Part shown: positions 8,599 to 19,711 of the stretch, piece by piece
Layout of the letters: every line of letters begins with the position of its first letter
Position numbering within the stretch: the first letter of the stretch is position 1
From: Orobanche coerulescens
Lineage: Eukaryota > Streptophyta > Magnoliopsida > Lamiales > Orobanchaceae
Length of the DNA stretch: 64,000 bases
Direction: 5' to 3'
Assembly (NCBI GenBank): GCA_033398695.1
Contig: JAWKAU010000045.1
Coordinates: forward strand, 682,001 to 746,000
Notes under the pieces: generated by a model
The model's database searches: none
What the model saw: only the letters and a program-made list of their open reading frames with translations
Told to the model about the DNA's origin: nothing
Program-made: the position numbers and the translations under genes

Positions 8599-11500
8599 TC
8601 AAAATACAGGAAAATTATAAGTACAAAATTTACATAAAAAGATATGAATACAATTTATCCGCTCGCCCGCTCGCCTCGCGAATAGCCGCTTGAGGGTCTG
8701 AGAATCTTTGCACCAATAGGCCTTTTCTTGACGGGGGCAAGGCCGTACTTCCTCCTGACTACAAGTGCAGCAAAATCTTGTTCTTCTTGGGAAGAGAACT
8801 TGCTCTTCACACAACTTCTTGATCTTCCTTTGCAGCGCTATGTCATCTAGTTCATTATTTGGTAGAGTGGGCGGATCTTTAGGTCTGAAGGGAGGAATCA
8901 TGGGGTATGCATTAAATTCCTCACCGTATTTTAGTAGGATGGCCTAGAGTTTTGGATGTGCTGAATCCATAAAGTTAATGAAGGTCTGTTGTGGGGAGCA
9001 ATTTACATCTTAGAGTAACTCCCAGATGTAAAAATCTTTGATGAACTTTTTCTTTGCAGATCCCCACATTGGTGAAGCTTGGACAGGAAAAAAGTCTTCA
9101 ACATACCACAACTCTTTGCCTTCCCATTCTAGAGTGGGCTCTTCCCCAGATCTGATCCTCCTTGTTTTGGCTGCAGGCTGATCATCAGTCTCAGCTTCTT
9201 CCTTCCTCTTTGCAGATGATGTACCAACTGTAATTAATTGGACATCTTGCTTCATCTTCGTCCTCATCTCTTGAACTCCTCTTATTTCCCCCTGCCTGCT
9301 ACCTTCCCCCTATAACCTCTCTTCCCCCTTTTTGCCAGCATCAACCAGGATGGTCAATTGCTGCTCCACTCTATGCATCCAGTCAGACATGCCAAGGGGC
9401 ATTCTGTTGTTTGTAGGAGGAGGTGGTTGAGGGATATTCTCACGCAAAGAAGGTGTCAATTTTGGCATTAATGGACTGCAGGTCAGGAGTGACTTGTGAG
9501 GCAAGCAGCTCTCCAATAGTGTCTTTTACAATCTGTCGGATCAGCTCAGTCATCACAGGTGTAATGTGTGATGTCTACGGAGAGTGCTCGCCTGAGCCTT
9601 CGACGCCTACAAGTAGGTGTGCGGGTGACCCACCTGTCTGCAGACTCCTGTCTGCAGCTGGCTTAGCAGATGGGGTCTGCTCTGGGGTCCCCAATCTGGA
9701 ATCCTCAGCTAGGTCTGCATCTAGGCTGGTATAGTGGGCATGTGCCCCAGCCTTGTCTGATGCAGCTACTTTTTCTGCCTCATTTTCTTTTTCCTTCTCC
9801 TTTTCTCCTTCTTCCTTTTCTTCTTTTTCTTCATGCTCATTTTCCTTTTCTCTCTCAGCCTCCTTTTCACCTCCATCTCCTTTATCATCATCATCATCAT
9901 CATCACCTTTTTCTTCATCATTATTTTTATCATCTTTATCCTCATCATCATTTTCTTCTTTTTCTTCTTCTGCTTCTTCTTGGTCCACCTCCTCTCCTTC
10001 TTCTTCTCCTTCATCCTCCAATTCTTCTGTTTTTTCAACTGAAATTTTTTCTTTTTCTTTTTCCTTTTCTACTTCCTCCTTTTCTTTTTCTTCATCTTCT
10101 ATTATAATAACTTCTTCTTTTTCTTATTCTTCCACCACTTCTTCTATTCTCACTTCTTTTTCAACTACTTCTCCATCTCCATTCAATGATCCATCAAAAA
10201 CACTAGCCATAATAAGATGGATGAGCTGGTCCATGTTTGTTTTAAAATTGGACATGAACCAGCCTTCCTGAAGTAGTAGGCACAGATCTGTCTCATTACA
10301 AAAATGGGTGAGAAAATCTTCTGTAGCCTGGGGATAGTCCCAGCTACTCCCTTCAATCAAGGTTTGAAGTTGAGAGAATGGAACGGTTATGAGAGTTTTC
10401 CATTCCTCAAAGATTTCAACAAAAGAATGTTTTAGAGCATGGGTTTTTACAATTAAAAGTTGCTCTATAGATAGGTTAAAACTGTTATGTTCAAGCAGAT
10501 TAAACGTGTAATTGGCTTCTGGAATTGAAATAATTAAACCTGCCTCCTCTTCCTCCATTGCATAAAGAGGGGTTAGAACTAGTACCATTTGTGTCTCCAG
10601 GCTGATCCTCCAAGATAATGGGTTCATGTGTAGCAAATTGATCTGACTGCTCCTCCTCATCAAATAAGCACCTGGGTCGTTTGGGAGAGGGTTCTGGTGG
10701 ATTATGGAGGGCTCACCAAGGGCTGGTCCCCTTCTCTTAAAATGAACAACAATTGGAGTGTTGTCTGACTCTGTATCAGACTGGGCTGCAGGTGAGTTGC
10801 GGGCTGCAGCTTGGTTGGATTCGTCTGAGGTTTCAGGGTATCTGTAGGTGGGTCCCTGGTCAGACAGCTCTTTTAGAATCTGGGCTGCTCTCCTTCCACC
10901 TCCTAGCCTCCTCAGCGTTTCTTGGTCTGGATGACCATGTCTCTTATTGATGTGGAGGGGGACAGTGTTTCCCTTAGCCACACCAAGTTTCTCTAAAATC
11001 CAACTCAGCTGCATTCCGAACGCCAGATTAGATTTAAATCTCTTCTCCTCAACAAGCCACTCGGCCTTGTTGACCTCACACACCAATTTCCTATAGATGT
11101 AATTAGTCCAGTCAATTAGTTCATCTTGAATCAGTGCTCCCAGCACCATAAACTTAGCTGACGACAGTTTATCGTAGCTACCTACCATCCCCATGACTAT
11201 CTTGTTGGTTATATCCAACACATAGTGGTACTCCTTTATTTCGCTCCTCTTGGCAGTTAGCTTCAGTTTCTCTGGTTGGTCGACCGCCTTGATCTTCAAC
11301 CAAGTATCTGCTGCGCTCTGCTTAAGGGCTTCGACCACCACGCCGCGGTTTTTCATCCCAAATGTTTTTCCGATTGTCTACGGCGAGATGTCCACTTAGA
11401 TTCCACAGACTGTGCTCCGAATCCCCGATTCGATCACTCGGGCCTCTCGGAAGAATGCAATAATGGCCTCAAACAGGTGCTTGGGGCTGAGGTCTAAGAA

Positions 11501-11656
11501 TGGGTAGATCCCATTCATCTTCATCGCTCGAATGAGGTTGAGCACGTCATTGTTCTCCATATTTGTTTCCAGGAGTCCTTCAAAATCGACGACCAGAGAA
11601 AAGATGATCTGGTCCTTGACTGCCTTCAGATTCACGCCTTCAAAGTAGGATTCCAT
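8599..11656 (-). pseudogene. SirB 3' ORF (Sirevirus 'env-like' position), broken
   Basis: About 3.06 kb. Starts MESYFEGVNLKAVKDQIIFS at 11656. One frame runs to about 9575 with stops at about 11396 and 10124; after a frameshift a second frame covers 9516-8599. The N-terminal third (NLIRAMKMNGIYPFLDLS, FEAIIAFFREARV, IDWTNYIYRKL) aligns with the CopA 3' ORF. The middle is an extreme Glu/Lys/Asp low-complexity region (about 10130-9760) encoded by an almost pure purine strand. The C-terminal part has LTILVDAGKKGEE, matching CopA LDDAKKGEE. No clear signal peptide or membrane span is visible, so 'env-like' describes position only; function is unknown. Plus-strand Ser/Phe-rich ORFs here are shadows. 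Confidence 0.7.
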
Positions 11657-12307
11657 TTATGCAAAATAAGCGATTTCTTAGTGTATTGAGGGTTCGAAAC
11701 GATTTCTGCTTTGAAAATTAGGGTTTCGAAAGTTTGGTGAAGGTAAAGTGAAAGGGCTTTTCCCGTCCTTAAAAGGAAAATGAAACGACGTTTGTAATTA
11801 AATATTCATTTATTTTAATCGGTGGTCCACCTTTTGAGGATTCTTAAAATTTAAATTTAGTAATCGGTGGTCCAGGTTTTGATTTTGAAAATGGACGGTT
11901 GGATTTTAATTGGTCACAGTGGAGGTCGATTGAACTTGTGGTTGCCACATGTATTTTAAACATATAGTATTATGCCACTTGTGATCCAAACAGTCATATG
12001 ATATTATACAAATCGCAGATAATAATATAATATTCAGAAGTCGCTCAGGTTTAGAAAACTTAGCTGGTTGACCGTTGACTATTGACTGCTCTGCATCAGG
12101 TGAGTTGACTCCTTTGACTTCTTGCCTGTGGTTTGATCAGCTAGGTTCCTTCGTCTGTCCTTCGTCTTCTTGTTTGCAAAAGGTAGGGTCTGATTCCTAT
12201 GATCAGTTTAGACTGTCCTTCGTCTGAACTGCTTTAGCTAGCTTTTTCATATATACTAGATTCCCAATCTAGTAATCTAAATTCTCTGCTCAGCTCCAAA
12301 AACCTTT
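11657..12307 (-). other. SirB spacer upstream of the 3' ORF
   Basis: No coding potential. Minus sense shows a TATA-like TCCTTTTAAGGACGG near 11785-11770 and, between it and the ATG, CGAAACCCTAATTTTC (telo-box type, near 11728-11713) in an A/C/T-rich leader. This resembles a plant promoter and 5' UTR for the 3' ORF, as in CopA. The rest is AT-rich with GTTGACC/TTGACT motifs near 12060-12120. Confidence 0.45.
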
Positions 12308-13288
12308 TGTTGGGATAACAAATACCCTGTATCGAAACATCCAGGATATTCAATCCCTGTATCGAATGGTGTTGATAAGAGGTTTTGACATATATGCCAA
12401 TACTCAATACAGTAAGGAAACTGCATCGATAAGTTGAAGTGTCAACCTATATCGAAGGCCTGTCACAGATCCAGCATACAGTGGAACCTTTTAGTACAAC
12501 AAAGAAGTCTTATAAAAGACTGAGTATGGAAGTTGTCTCGATTTGTCGAATACAGTGATCTTCCATACAGCCCTCAACAGGACAAAGAAAGAATCTTCAG
12601 AAGTCAAGTCCCGTTGATAAAGAAATATTTAAATACTAAAGGATAAAGTATTTAAATACTGTCAGTCAGAAGATCTTCAAATCCCGCGAAATCCGGATCG
12701 TGCTTTTTCATCCCGTTGGAACGAAATCTTGCTCAACGGATTTATCCCAATGGATATATTTTCCAGAAGACTATATATATCTCATCAAGGCGTTAAAGAT
12801 CAGTTAACCAAGTAACAAAGCTATTAATATATTCATCAGAGCAAAACATATCTCCAAAGCTTACTGCAATTCAGATCTAAGAGATATACAGTGCTCAAAC
12901 ATCTTGAACAACACTTCATCAGCTAGAAGCTCGTAAAGTCAAATTTGTTGTTCATACCCTGTTCTATACTTTGAACAAACCCAGCTTAGATCTTTATATC
13001 AATCTGTGTGAATGATATATTGATTGTGTGTTGTTATAATTACGTAGTTGTGTACGTAGTAATTATAATAAACTTTTTACTCCTGTGTGGAGGACCAGTG
13101 GACGTAGAGGGGTTTACCTCGAACCACTTTAAATATTCTGTTATTTACCTTCCTCCTTACCTGTTTTAATTACTGTGATTATTTAAGTATACACTGCACA
13201 TCGAGTTGTTGTATCCACTCACATTTAAAATCAGTACAGCTTGTTGTTTAAACTACTTCACAAGCTGTATCCAGTATAGTGGCCAACA
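12308..13288 (+). repeat. CopA 5' LTR
   Basis: TGTTGGGATAACAAATACCC to ...GTGGCCAACA, 981 bp, followed by the PBS. CTGTATCGAA/GAATACAGT motifs recur many times. A likely TATA box is ACTATATATATCTC at about 12772-12785, with the transcription start expected some 30 bp downstream. Confidence 0.85.
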
Positions 13289-13290
13289 AG

Positions 13291-13304
13291 TGGTATCGGA
13301 GAGG
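13291..13304 (+). other. CopA primer-binding site
   Basis: TGGTATCGGAGAGG two bases after the LTR end CCAACA, matching the tRNA-iMet PBS core with G for A at one position, as in CopB. Confidence 0.8.
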
Positions 13305-13397
13305 TTGATTCTAAAAAGAATCAGTCGTATTTTTAATCGAATCAGATCCAAAATCATTTACCCTTTAAAACAGTCTCTTTCATTTCTTTATTTTCAC

Positions 13398-15691
13398 ATG
13401 GATACATCTATGATCAACAAAGTGCCTATGTTCTCTATTAACGAATTTGATGATTGGAGAATTAGGATGGAGGTTCATCTTGCAGCAATGCACGAAGAGA
13501 TGATTTTTGTTATACAGGATGGCCCTATCAAGATCATGAAGGTAAACACAGCCGCAAGGATTGAAGGCCAAGCCCATGCTGAGATGCTCGAGAAGGAACA
13601 CGAGCAATGGACCACAGATGAAAGAAAGCGAGCCAACCTCGACAATGTGGCTAAGAACGCGTTATTTGTCACTCTTGACAAAGGTACGTTCTCGAAGGTA
13701 AAGAGTTGTAAATCAGCCAAGGAAATTTGGGATAAACTCAAGATGATTTGTGAGGGAACTGAGCTCTCAAAAGAAAACAAAATTTCAAAATTGACTCAGC
13801 AATTTGAATCTTTCGAAATGAAACCAACTAAGACACTTGAGGAACTTGACCTCAGATTCACTGGTATTGTTGGTGAACTTGAAGCTTTGGGCAAAATTTA
13901 TACCCAAAAGGAGAAAAACTTAAAAATTTTCAGATCTCTCCCTGCCCGATGGGATATTAAGACCACAGCTATGCGTGTATCTTGCAATCTTAATGAAATA
14001 TCTACATGTGATCTATTCTCTGACCTCAAAGCTTTTGAGTATGATATTGACAGAAGAGAGAAAGCTGAAGAATCTTTTTCAAAGGTCAGAGCACTAGCCG
14101 CTGTATCGAATCGTCGACACAACATTCCCAGCTTGTCGAAGCCTAGTCACAAGAATGCTGACAGTGAAGACGACATCCTGTCTCAAGATGAAATGGCACT
14201 TCTCATGCACAAGTTCAAAAAGTTCATCAAGCAGTCTGGAAAGACTCCCTACAGGCCCAAACCTGTCCGCAAAGTAAGTACCGAAACTTCATCCGGTGAC
14301 GCTAACCTATGCTATAATTGCAGGAAACCAGGGCATTATGCAAATAAATGTCCTCATCCCAAAGTTCAAAGGTTGCCGGAGGCCGAGCAATAAGAGAGAG
14401 ATGAAAGAAGACATGCTTGGAAAAACAAGCTCAAGGCCCTGATTGGAGAATCAGAAGCCTCCCCCACACCATCCAAATCAGAAGAATGTCTTCATGTGGT
14501 CACTGAAAGTGATTCATCTGGCGATGAGTTCGATGATAAAGCATATATGTGCTTTATGGCCAAGGACATTCCGGAAGGTAAAGATAGCGATGATGAGGTA
14601 AGCTCAACCTCAGCTATTCCATCAAATGCATCTCATACTTTTGAAAAAATGATGAATGAGTTTTAAAACATTCAAAAGGCCCATGAGACATTTAAAAACG
14701 AGAATATACAGCTCCAACTGTCTAACCTAGAGCTGAAAAATGAAAATGACTTGCTGAAAATAAATTATGAAAATATGTCTATTGACTGTGAAACCAGCAA
14801 AGTCGATTTTGAAAAACTCATGGAGAGCAATCATCAACTGGCTCATGAACTAAGTGAGGTTAAAACTCACAACGAGAGCAAGACAAATGATTTGGTTCTA
14901 CTTCAAGCCAAAGTCACAATCTCGAAAAACGAGAAATTGAACTTGAGACCAGTATGAAATCGTTCGAGAAATCGTCCAAAAGAATGGAAGAAATTCTGAG
15001 CACTGGGCAACATGCTCATGATAAAAGTGGCTTAGGATACAGCTCATGTTCAAACAAAGGGAAAAATAGTACAGTGTTTGTCAAGAGAGTGGAACACATT
15101 CCTGTTTTGAAAGAAACTTCGAGTCCAGTGAAGGAACCTGTTGCACAGCGAACAACAAAGGCTGCTATTCCGCCCCCGCAATCCTATTCCAGACAGCTGA
15201 ATCACCATCCATTCAGACCTGAAAGGCGCACTCAACATCATGCTCCCCGAGCATATCAACAGCGCCAACAGCTATTCAGAAGGAAGACTGTATCCAAATA
15301 CCAAAGGCCCGCACACGGCAAGATTATCAAGACAAAGACGCCGAGGTATTGGATACAGGAGCCCCGTTATTCCTTGAGACAGCAGGTGTCCACTCAGTAT
15401 CAACAACAACATTGGGAATCCAACTGGAGACCCAGAAGGCAAGCTGTTAGGCCAAAAAAAATGGCTCCACCTCCAAGACGGCACTCGTACTGGAATAATA
15501 ATAATAACCCTAAATTTTACATGCATAATAATTATCATGGTTATAGCGACTACGGATATGCCCCACGTAGATATCACAACACTGTACCGAGTGTGACCTA
15601 CAGTAAACCAATTGCTGTCAGGAAAACTTGGGTACCTAGAGGAACTAACATATATGGACCCAAAAATCAAAGGGGACCTAAATCTACTTAA
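13398..15691 (+). pseudogene. gag: CopA gag, with stops and one frameshift
   Basis: Start chosen at MDTSMINKVPM because the same start is kept in CopB; the upstream extension from 13206 lies in the LTR and leader. UBN2/DUF4219-like N-terminal half, then a CCHC knuckle CYNCRKPGHYANKC (about 14310-14350). A stop (GAG CAA TAA) at 14393 replaces a Gln codon of CopB, and a second stop lies near 14666. The coiled-coil region (about 14640-14930) follows, then a frameshift near 14940, after which the frame from 14954 continues (KSFEKSSKRMEEIL) into a basic Gln/Arg/Pro-rich linker ending at 15691. Gag builds the particle and binds RNA; this copy cannot make it. Confidence 0.85.
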
Positions 15692-17160
15692 TCTCCTTGC
15701 ATACAGGAGATCCTAGAGGAGGACACCTAGTACTTCGATAGTGGATGCTCTCGGCACATGACCGGAGATAGAAGCAAGCTATCAGATTTTGTAGAAGGTC
15801 GCGGTCCAAAAGTTCGTTTCAGTGATAAATCTAAAGAAAGACCAAGAGGGAAAGGAAACCTACTTGTCGGAAAATTCAAAGTCACCGATGATGCATATGT
15901 TGAAAGCTTACAGTACAATCTACTTAGTATTAGCCAGTTCTGTGATAAACAATTCTCGGTGAAATTCTACATAGATCACTGTAGAGTCAAGAACATACAG
16001 ACCAAAGAAGTTGTGCTTATAGGAAGCAGATCAGGTAACATGTATATTGCTGAATGGAAGCCTATGAGCTCCTCAATTCCATGCTTTGTTGCCAAAGGTA
16101 ATGCAGATCTCAGCTGGTTATGGCACAAGAGGATGTCTCACGTCAACTTCAAGACGATCAACAAGCTCTCAAGATAGGGAATGGTAAGAAGATTGCCAAA
16201 TGTATCATTTAAGAAGGACAGCGTCTGCGGACCGTGTCAGAAAGGCAAGCAAATCAAGTCAACCCTGAAGAGCAAATCCTACCTTTCAACCCAAAGAGTA
16301 TTGGAGATGCTACATATGGATCTCTACGGTCCTGTAGAACCAGTAAGTTTGGGAGGTAAGAAATACTGTCTTGTTGTTGTTGATGATTACTCCAGGTATG
16401 CTTGGACAATTTTCCTAAGCAAGAAGAAGGAAACAACATCAAAGTTGCCCGAGCACTTGAGAAAGCTTCAAAATGAAAAGGCATTGAGTATCATGTCCGT
16501 TCGTTCCGATAGAGGTATAGAATTTTCTAACTGCTTTATAGAGCAATACTATTCGGAAAATGGGATACAACACGAATACTCAGCTGCCCGTACACCTCAA
16601 CAAAATGGTGTTGCCGAGCGAAAGAATAGGACGTTGAAAGAAGCAGCAAGGACAATGATCGCCGCAAGCAAGTTACCACAACGTTTCTAGGGTGAAGCAA
16701 CCAATACAGCATGCTACACTCAAAACCGATGTATCGTCAACAAGCATCACAACAAAACAACATATGAGGTATGGAACAACAAAACTCCGTTAGTTTCATA
16801 TTTTCACATTTTTGGATGGAGGTGTTATTTGTTGAATAATGGGAAGGATCAACTTAGAACCTTTGATGAGAAATCAGATGAAGGAATATTTGTAGGATAC
16901 TCCTCCGTCAGCAAAGCTTACAGGATCTTTAATAAAAGGAAGCTGACGATCGAGGAATCAGTTCATGTAGTGTTCGACGAACCTCACCATGACCCTACTG
17001 GAGTAGATGATATTACTCAGAACATCCAACAACTCTCTATCTTAGATCCTCTAACTCCCATAGAACCTGTTGTTGACCTAGAAATCAACCCCGCAACTGT
17101 AAGAATTGACATAGATGAAGCCGACGCTGTACAAGATGAAGCTGTATCTACACAAAATCT
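15692..17160 (+). pseudogene. pol: CopA protease and integrase (pol, N-terminal part), with stops
   Basis: Protease active site YFDSGCSRHMTG at about 15731-15766, preceded by an in-frame TAG where CopB has Trp (DTWYFDS). GAG-pre-integrase follows. The integrase zinc-binding part is WHKRMSHVNF ... CGPCQKGK (HHCC), interrupted by a TAG at 16175-16177. The catalytic core shows HMDLYGPV (first Asp), SVRSDRGIEF (second Asp) and PQQNGVAERKNR (Glu), so the D-D-E triad is still legible. A TAG at 16688 breaks the frame; integrase C-terminal sequence continues from about 16829 (FDEKSDEGIFVGYS). Protease matures the polyprotein; integrase inserts the cDNA into nuclear DNA. Confidence 0.88.
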
Positions 17161-18939
17161 CGATACAGTACGGGACCCCGAATTAGAACCCGACCGAAGA
17201 TGGTTGAGAGATCACCCGCAACAGCTGATCATTGGAAACATAGATGCTGATGTTTCTACTCGTAGGAGAATACAGAGTAAACAAGGAAATATACTTTGTG
17301 CACAAGAAGAACTAGATACTGAGATATCACCGTTCCCTGAATGGAAATCTAAATCCGAGCTTAGAAGACTCAATATGTGCACTATCACTGTATTCTTAGC
17401 CCAGTCCGAACCTGTTTCGACCATAGACGCTCTTAATAATTCTCATTGGATAACATCTATGGAAGAAGAGCTTAACGGTTTCGAAAGAAACAATGTATGG
17501 TATCTTGTACCCAGACCTACACATCAATCGGTTATAGGAACCAAATGGGTGTTTTGAAACAAGAAGGATCGAAATGTACTTATTATAAGAAACAAATCAA
17601 GGCTAGTCGCACAAGGCTATAGCCAGGAAGAAGGCATAGACTATGATGAAACCTTCGCCCCTGTAGCCAGACTAGAAGCCATTAGGATATTCTTAACCTT
17701 TGCCGCCCATAAAAGCTTTATTGTATACCAAATGGACGTCAAGAGTGCATTCCTAAATGGAGACCTTGCCGAAGAAGTTTATTTTGAACAACCATCAGGG
17801 TTTGCCAACACAAACGGCATCGACCTAGTATACAGGCTAAGGAAAGCACTGTATGGACTTAAACAAGCCCCTAGAGCATGGTATGAGACCCTATCCCAGT
17901 ATCTAACCGACAATGGATTTGAGAAAAGTGCTGTGGACAAGACCTTGTTCAAAATACAGGAAGGTGATGACCTTTTAATGGTGCAAATTTATGTAGATGA
18001 TATAATTTTTGGTTCAACTAACCTTGCTTTGTGTCAAAGGTTCTCTCATCTCATGCAATGTAAATTTGAAATGAGTATGATGGGGGAACTTAGTTATTTC
18101 CTAGGTTTGCAGGTAAAGCAGTTGCCTACAGGAATTTTCATCAACCAGGAAAAATACAGCAAGGAGCTTCTCAACAAATTTGGAATGAACACTTCCAAAT
18201 CATCGCCAACCCCCATGAGCACTTCCGTGCAAATTAGTGCTGATGAAGCCGGAAAGCCATTTGACCAATCACTCTACAGGAAGCTCATTGGTTCGCTCCT
18301 GTACCTAAAGGCTAGCACTCGATATCCGGCTTTGTCATTGGAGTGTGTGCGAGATATCAAGTAGCACCTAAGGAATCACACTTCAATACAACTAAATGAA
18401 TCCTGAAGTACATTAAAGGAATAGTCAATGTAGGACTATGGTATCCTAAAGAAGGCGGATTCGATTTAGTTGGATACAGCGACTCGGATCTCGGAGGCTG
18501 CAAGCTAGATAGGAAGAGTACAAGTGGAACTTGTCACTTTCTTGGACCTAAACTCGTTTCTTGGTTCAGTAAGAAGCAATTGGCTAACTCACTTTCCACG
18601 GCTGAATCAGAATACTATGCGACTGGTAGTTGCTGTATGCAGATCCTTTGGATGCAGCAGCAGTTGTCAGATTATGGGATTGAAGCCAGAGAGATGCTAA
18701 TCATGTGTGATAGCACGAGTGCAATTGCATTAATGCACAATCCTGTCCTGCACTCGCGCACTAAGCATATCAACATGAAGCATCATTTTATAAGGAATCA
18801 TGTCGAGAACAAGGATGTTCGGCTCGAAAAGGTCCATACAGACATTCAGTTGGCCGACATCTTCACCAAGCCTCTCGACACAGCAAGATTCAACATGCTT
18901 AAACAAGAATTGGGAATGCTACAGCCCGACTCCCTGTAA
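17161..18939 (+). pseudogene. pol: CopA reverse transcriptase and RNase H (pol, C-terminal part), with stops and frameshift
   Basis: The RVT_2 type RT begins around TSMEEELNGFERNNVWYLVP (about 17450), with a TGA after GTKWVF at 17555-17557. Copia signatures [13 protein letters not shown] (about 17730), [12 protein letters not shown] (about 17850) and the catalytic YVDDIIFGS (about 17990) are intact. Near 18310-18330 small indels shift the frame: ECVRDIK-stop is read where the family has VCARYQ. RNase H follows in the restored frame (GYSDSDLGG, STAESEYYA, CDSTSAI, ADIFTKPLD) to the stop at 18937-18939. RT and RNase H copy element RNA to cDNA inside the particle. Confidence 0.88.
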
Positions 18940-19543
18940 GTAATTTACTGTTTTTACTCAACAATTGAGGGGGAATGCTGTAAGACCCAAGAATACAGTA
19001 CCCACCATTAATTATATGTACACTCAGAACCGTCAATACAACACTGTAGTGAACAAAGACATATGAATTATCCTACGGCTCACATGTGCAGTAATTAAGG
19101 GGGAATACAGTATGACCCATGAATACAGCATTAATCCGAAAGTTGTTGTATGGAATTAAAACCTATATATATCTTTTAAGGGGGAACGCTGTATCATCGC
19201 GGATACAGCACATACTATAGGATTTCAATTCAATATATATTATAATATTTCATTTTAAAAATGATTTTTGTCCACGTGCCCTGTTTTCATGTCAAACATC
19301 ATTTACATTAAATGCCTTACACGACATCTGGACAACTGAATCTCAAAAGCCACGATGTTTTCAAATTGTTTAATGTTTTAAAACCGCCGTTTCAGGCATT
19401 TAGGGTAACAACAAATGTCAGAAGTTGGACCCGCTTATATTTTAACATTTTAATGGATAAGTGTACCAGTTACACTCAGTTCATCGTGACCGTTCTTTTC
19501 AAAAACCGGTTCCCATCCCTTAAAATCTAACCATTAGTACTTT
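18940..19543 (+). other. CopA pol-3' ORF spacer with three repeated polypurine-tract motifs
   Basis: Non-coding. TGAGGGGGAATGCTGTA (about 18966), TAAGGGGGAATACAGTATGA (about 19097) and TTAAGGGGGAACGCTGTA (about 19178) each lead into ...GACCCA-GAATACAG-like sequence. With the terminal PPT at 23284 (AAAAGGGGGAAA) this gives four purine tracts. Reiterated PPTs are a described Sirevirus feature. From about 19230 to 19540 the sequence is AT-rich with no further feature seen. Confidence 0.7.
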
Positions 19544-19605
19544 GCAAAACCCTACTTCGCCGCCCACTATAAAAGGAATGATACTGCATTAGAGACTCTT
19601 TACGC
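19544..19605 (+). promoter_or_regulatory. Putative internal promoter of the CopA 3' ORF
   Basis: CAAAACCCTACTTCG (telo-box-like) is followed by CCCACTATAAAAGGAATG, a strong TATA box at 19568-19575. About 30 bp on is a pyrimidine/purine start context (ATTAGAGACTCTTTACG) and a leader of about 110 bp to the ATG at 19712. SirB has a comparable arrangement at 11785-11657. No transcript evidence is available here. Confidence 0.5.
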
Positions 19606-19711
19606 TTTCTGCAAAAATTAAGAGTTCTCACGCAAATATAGCCTACAAAGTTTTCTGCGTTTTACTGCAAATTTCGTTTATTCTCTTTCTCATTTTCTTG
19701 AACAATCATCA

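Larger units (their letters stand above)
6982..12307 (-). mobile_element. SirB: 3' half of a Sirevirus-like copia element
   Basis: Minus strand order: spacer (12307-11657), long 3' ORF (11656-8599), polypurine tract (8434-8421), 3' LTR (8418-6982). gag and pol are absent; the spacer is interrupted at 12308 by the CopA 5' LTR, and the remainder is not recovered right of CopA. Its 3' ORF is homologous to that of CopA but much diverged and the LTRs are unrelated, so it is a different family of the same lineage. It sits inside the GA-plus LTR. Confidence 0.75.

Noticed and set aside
9753..10271. Plus-strand Ser/Phe/Leu-rich ORFs over the pyrimidine tract
   Set aside because: They are shadows of the Glu/Lys-rich minus-strand frame, which aligns in layout with the CopA 3' ORF; low complexity opens every frame.
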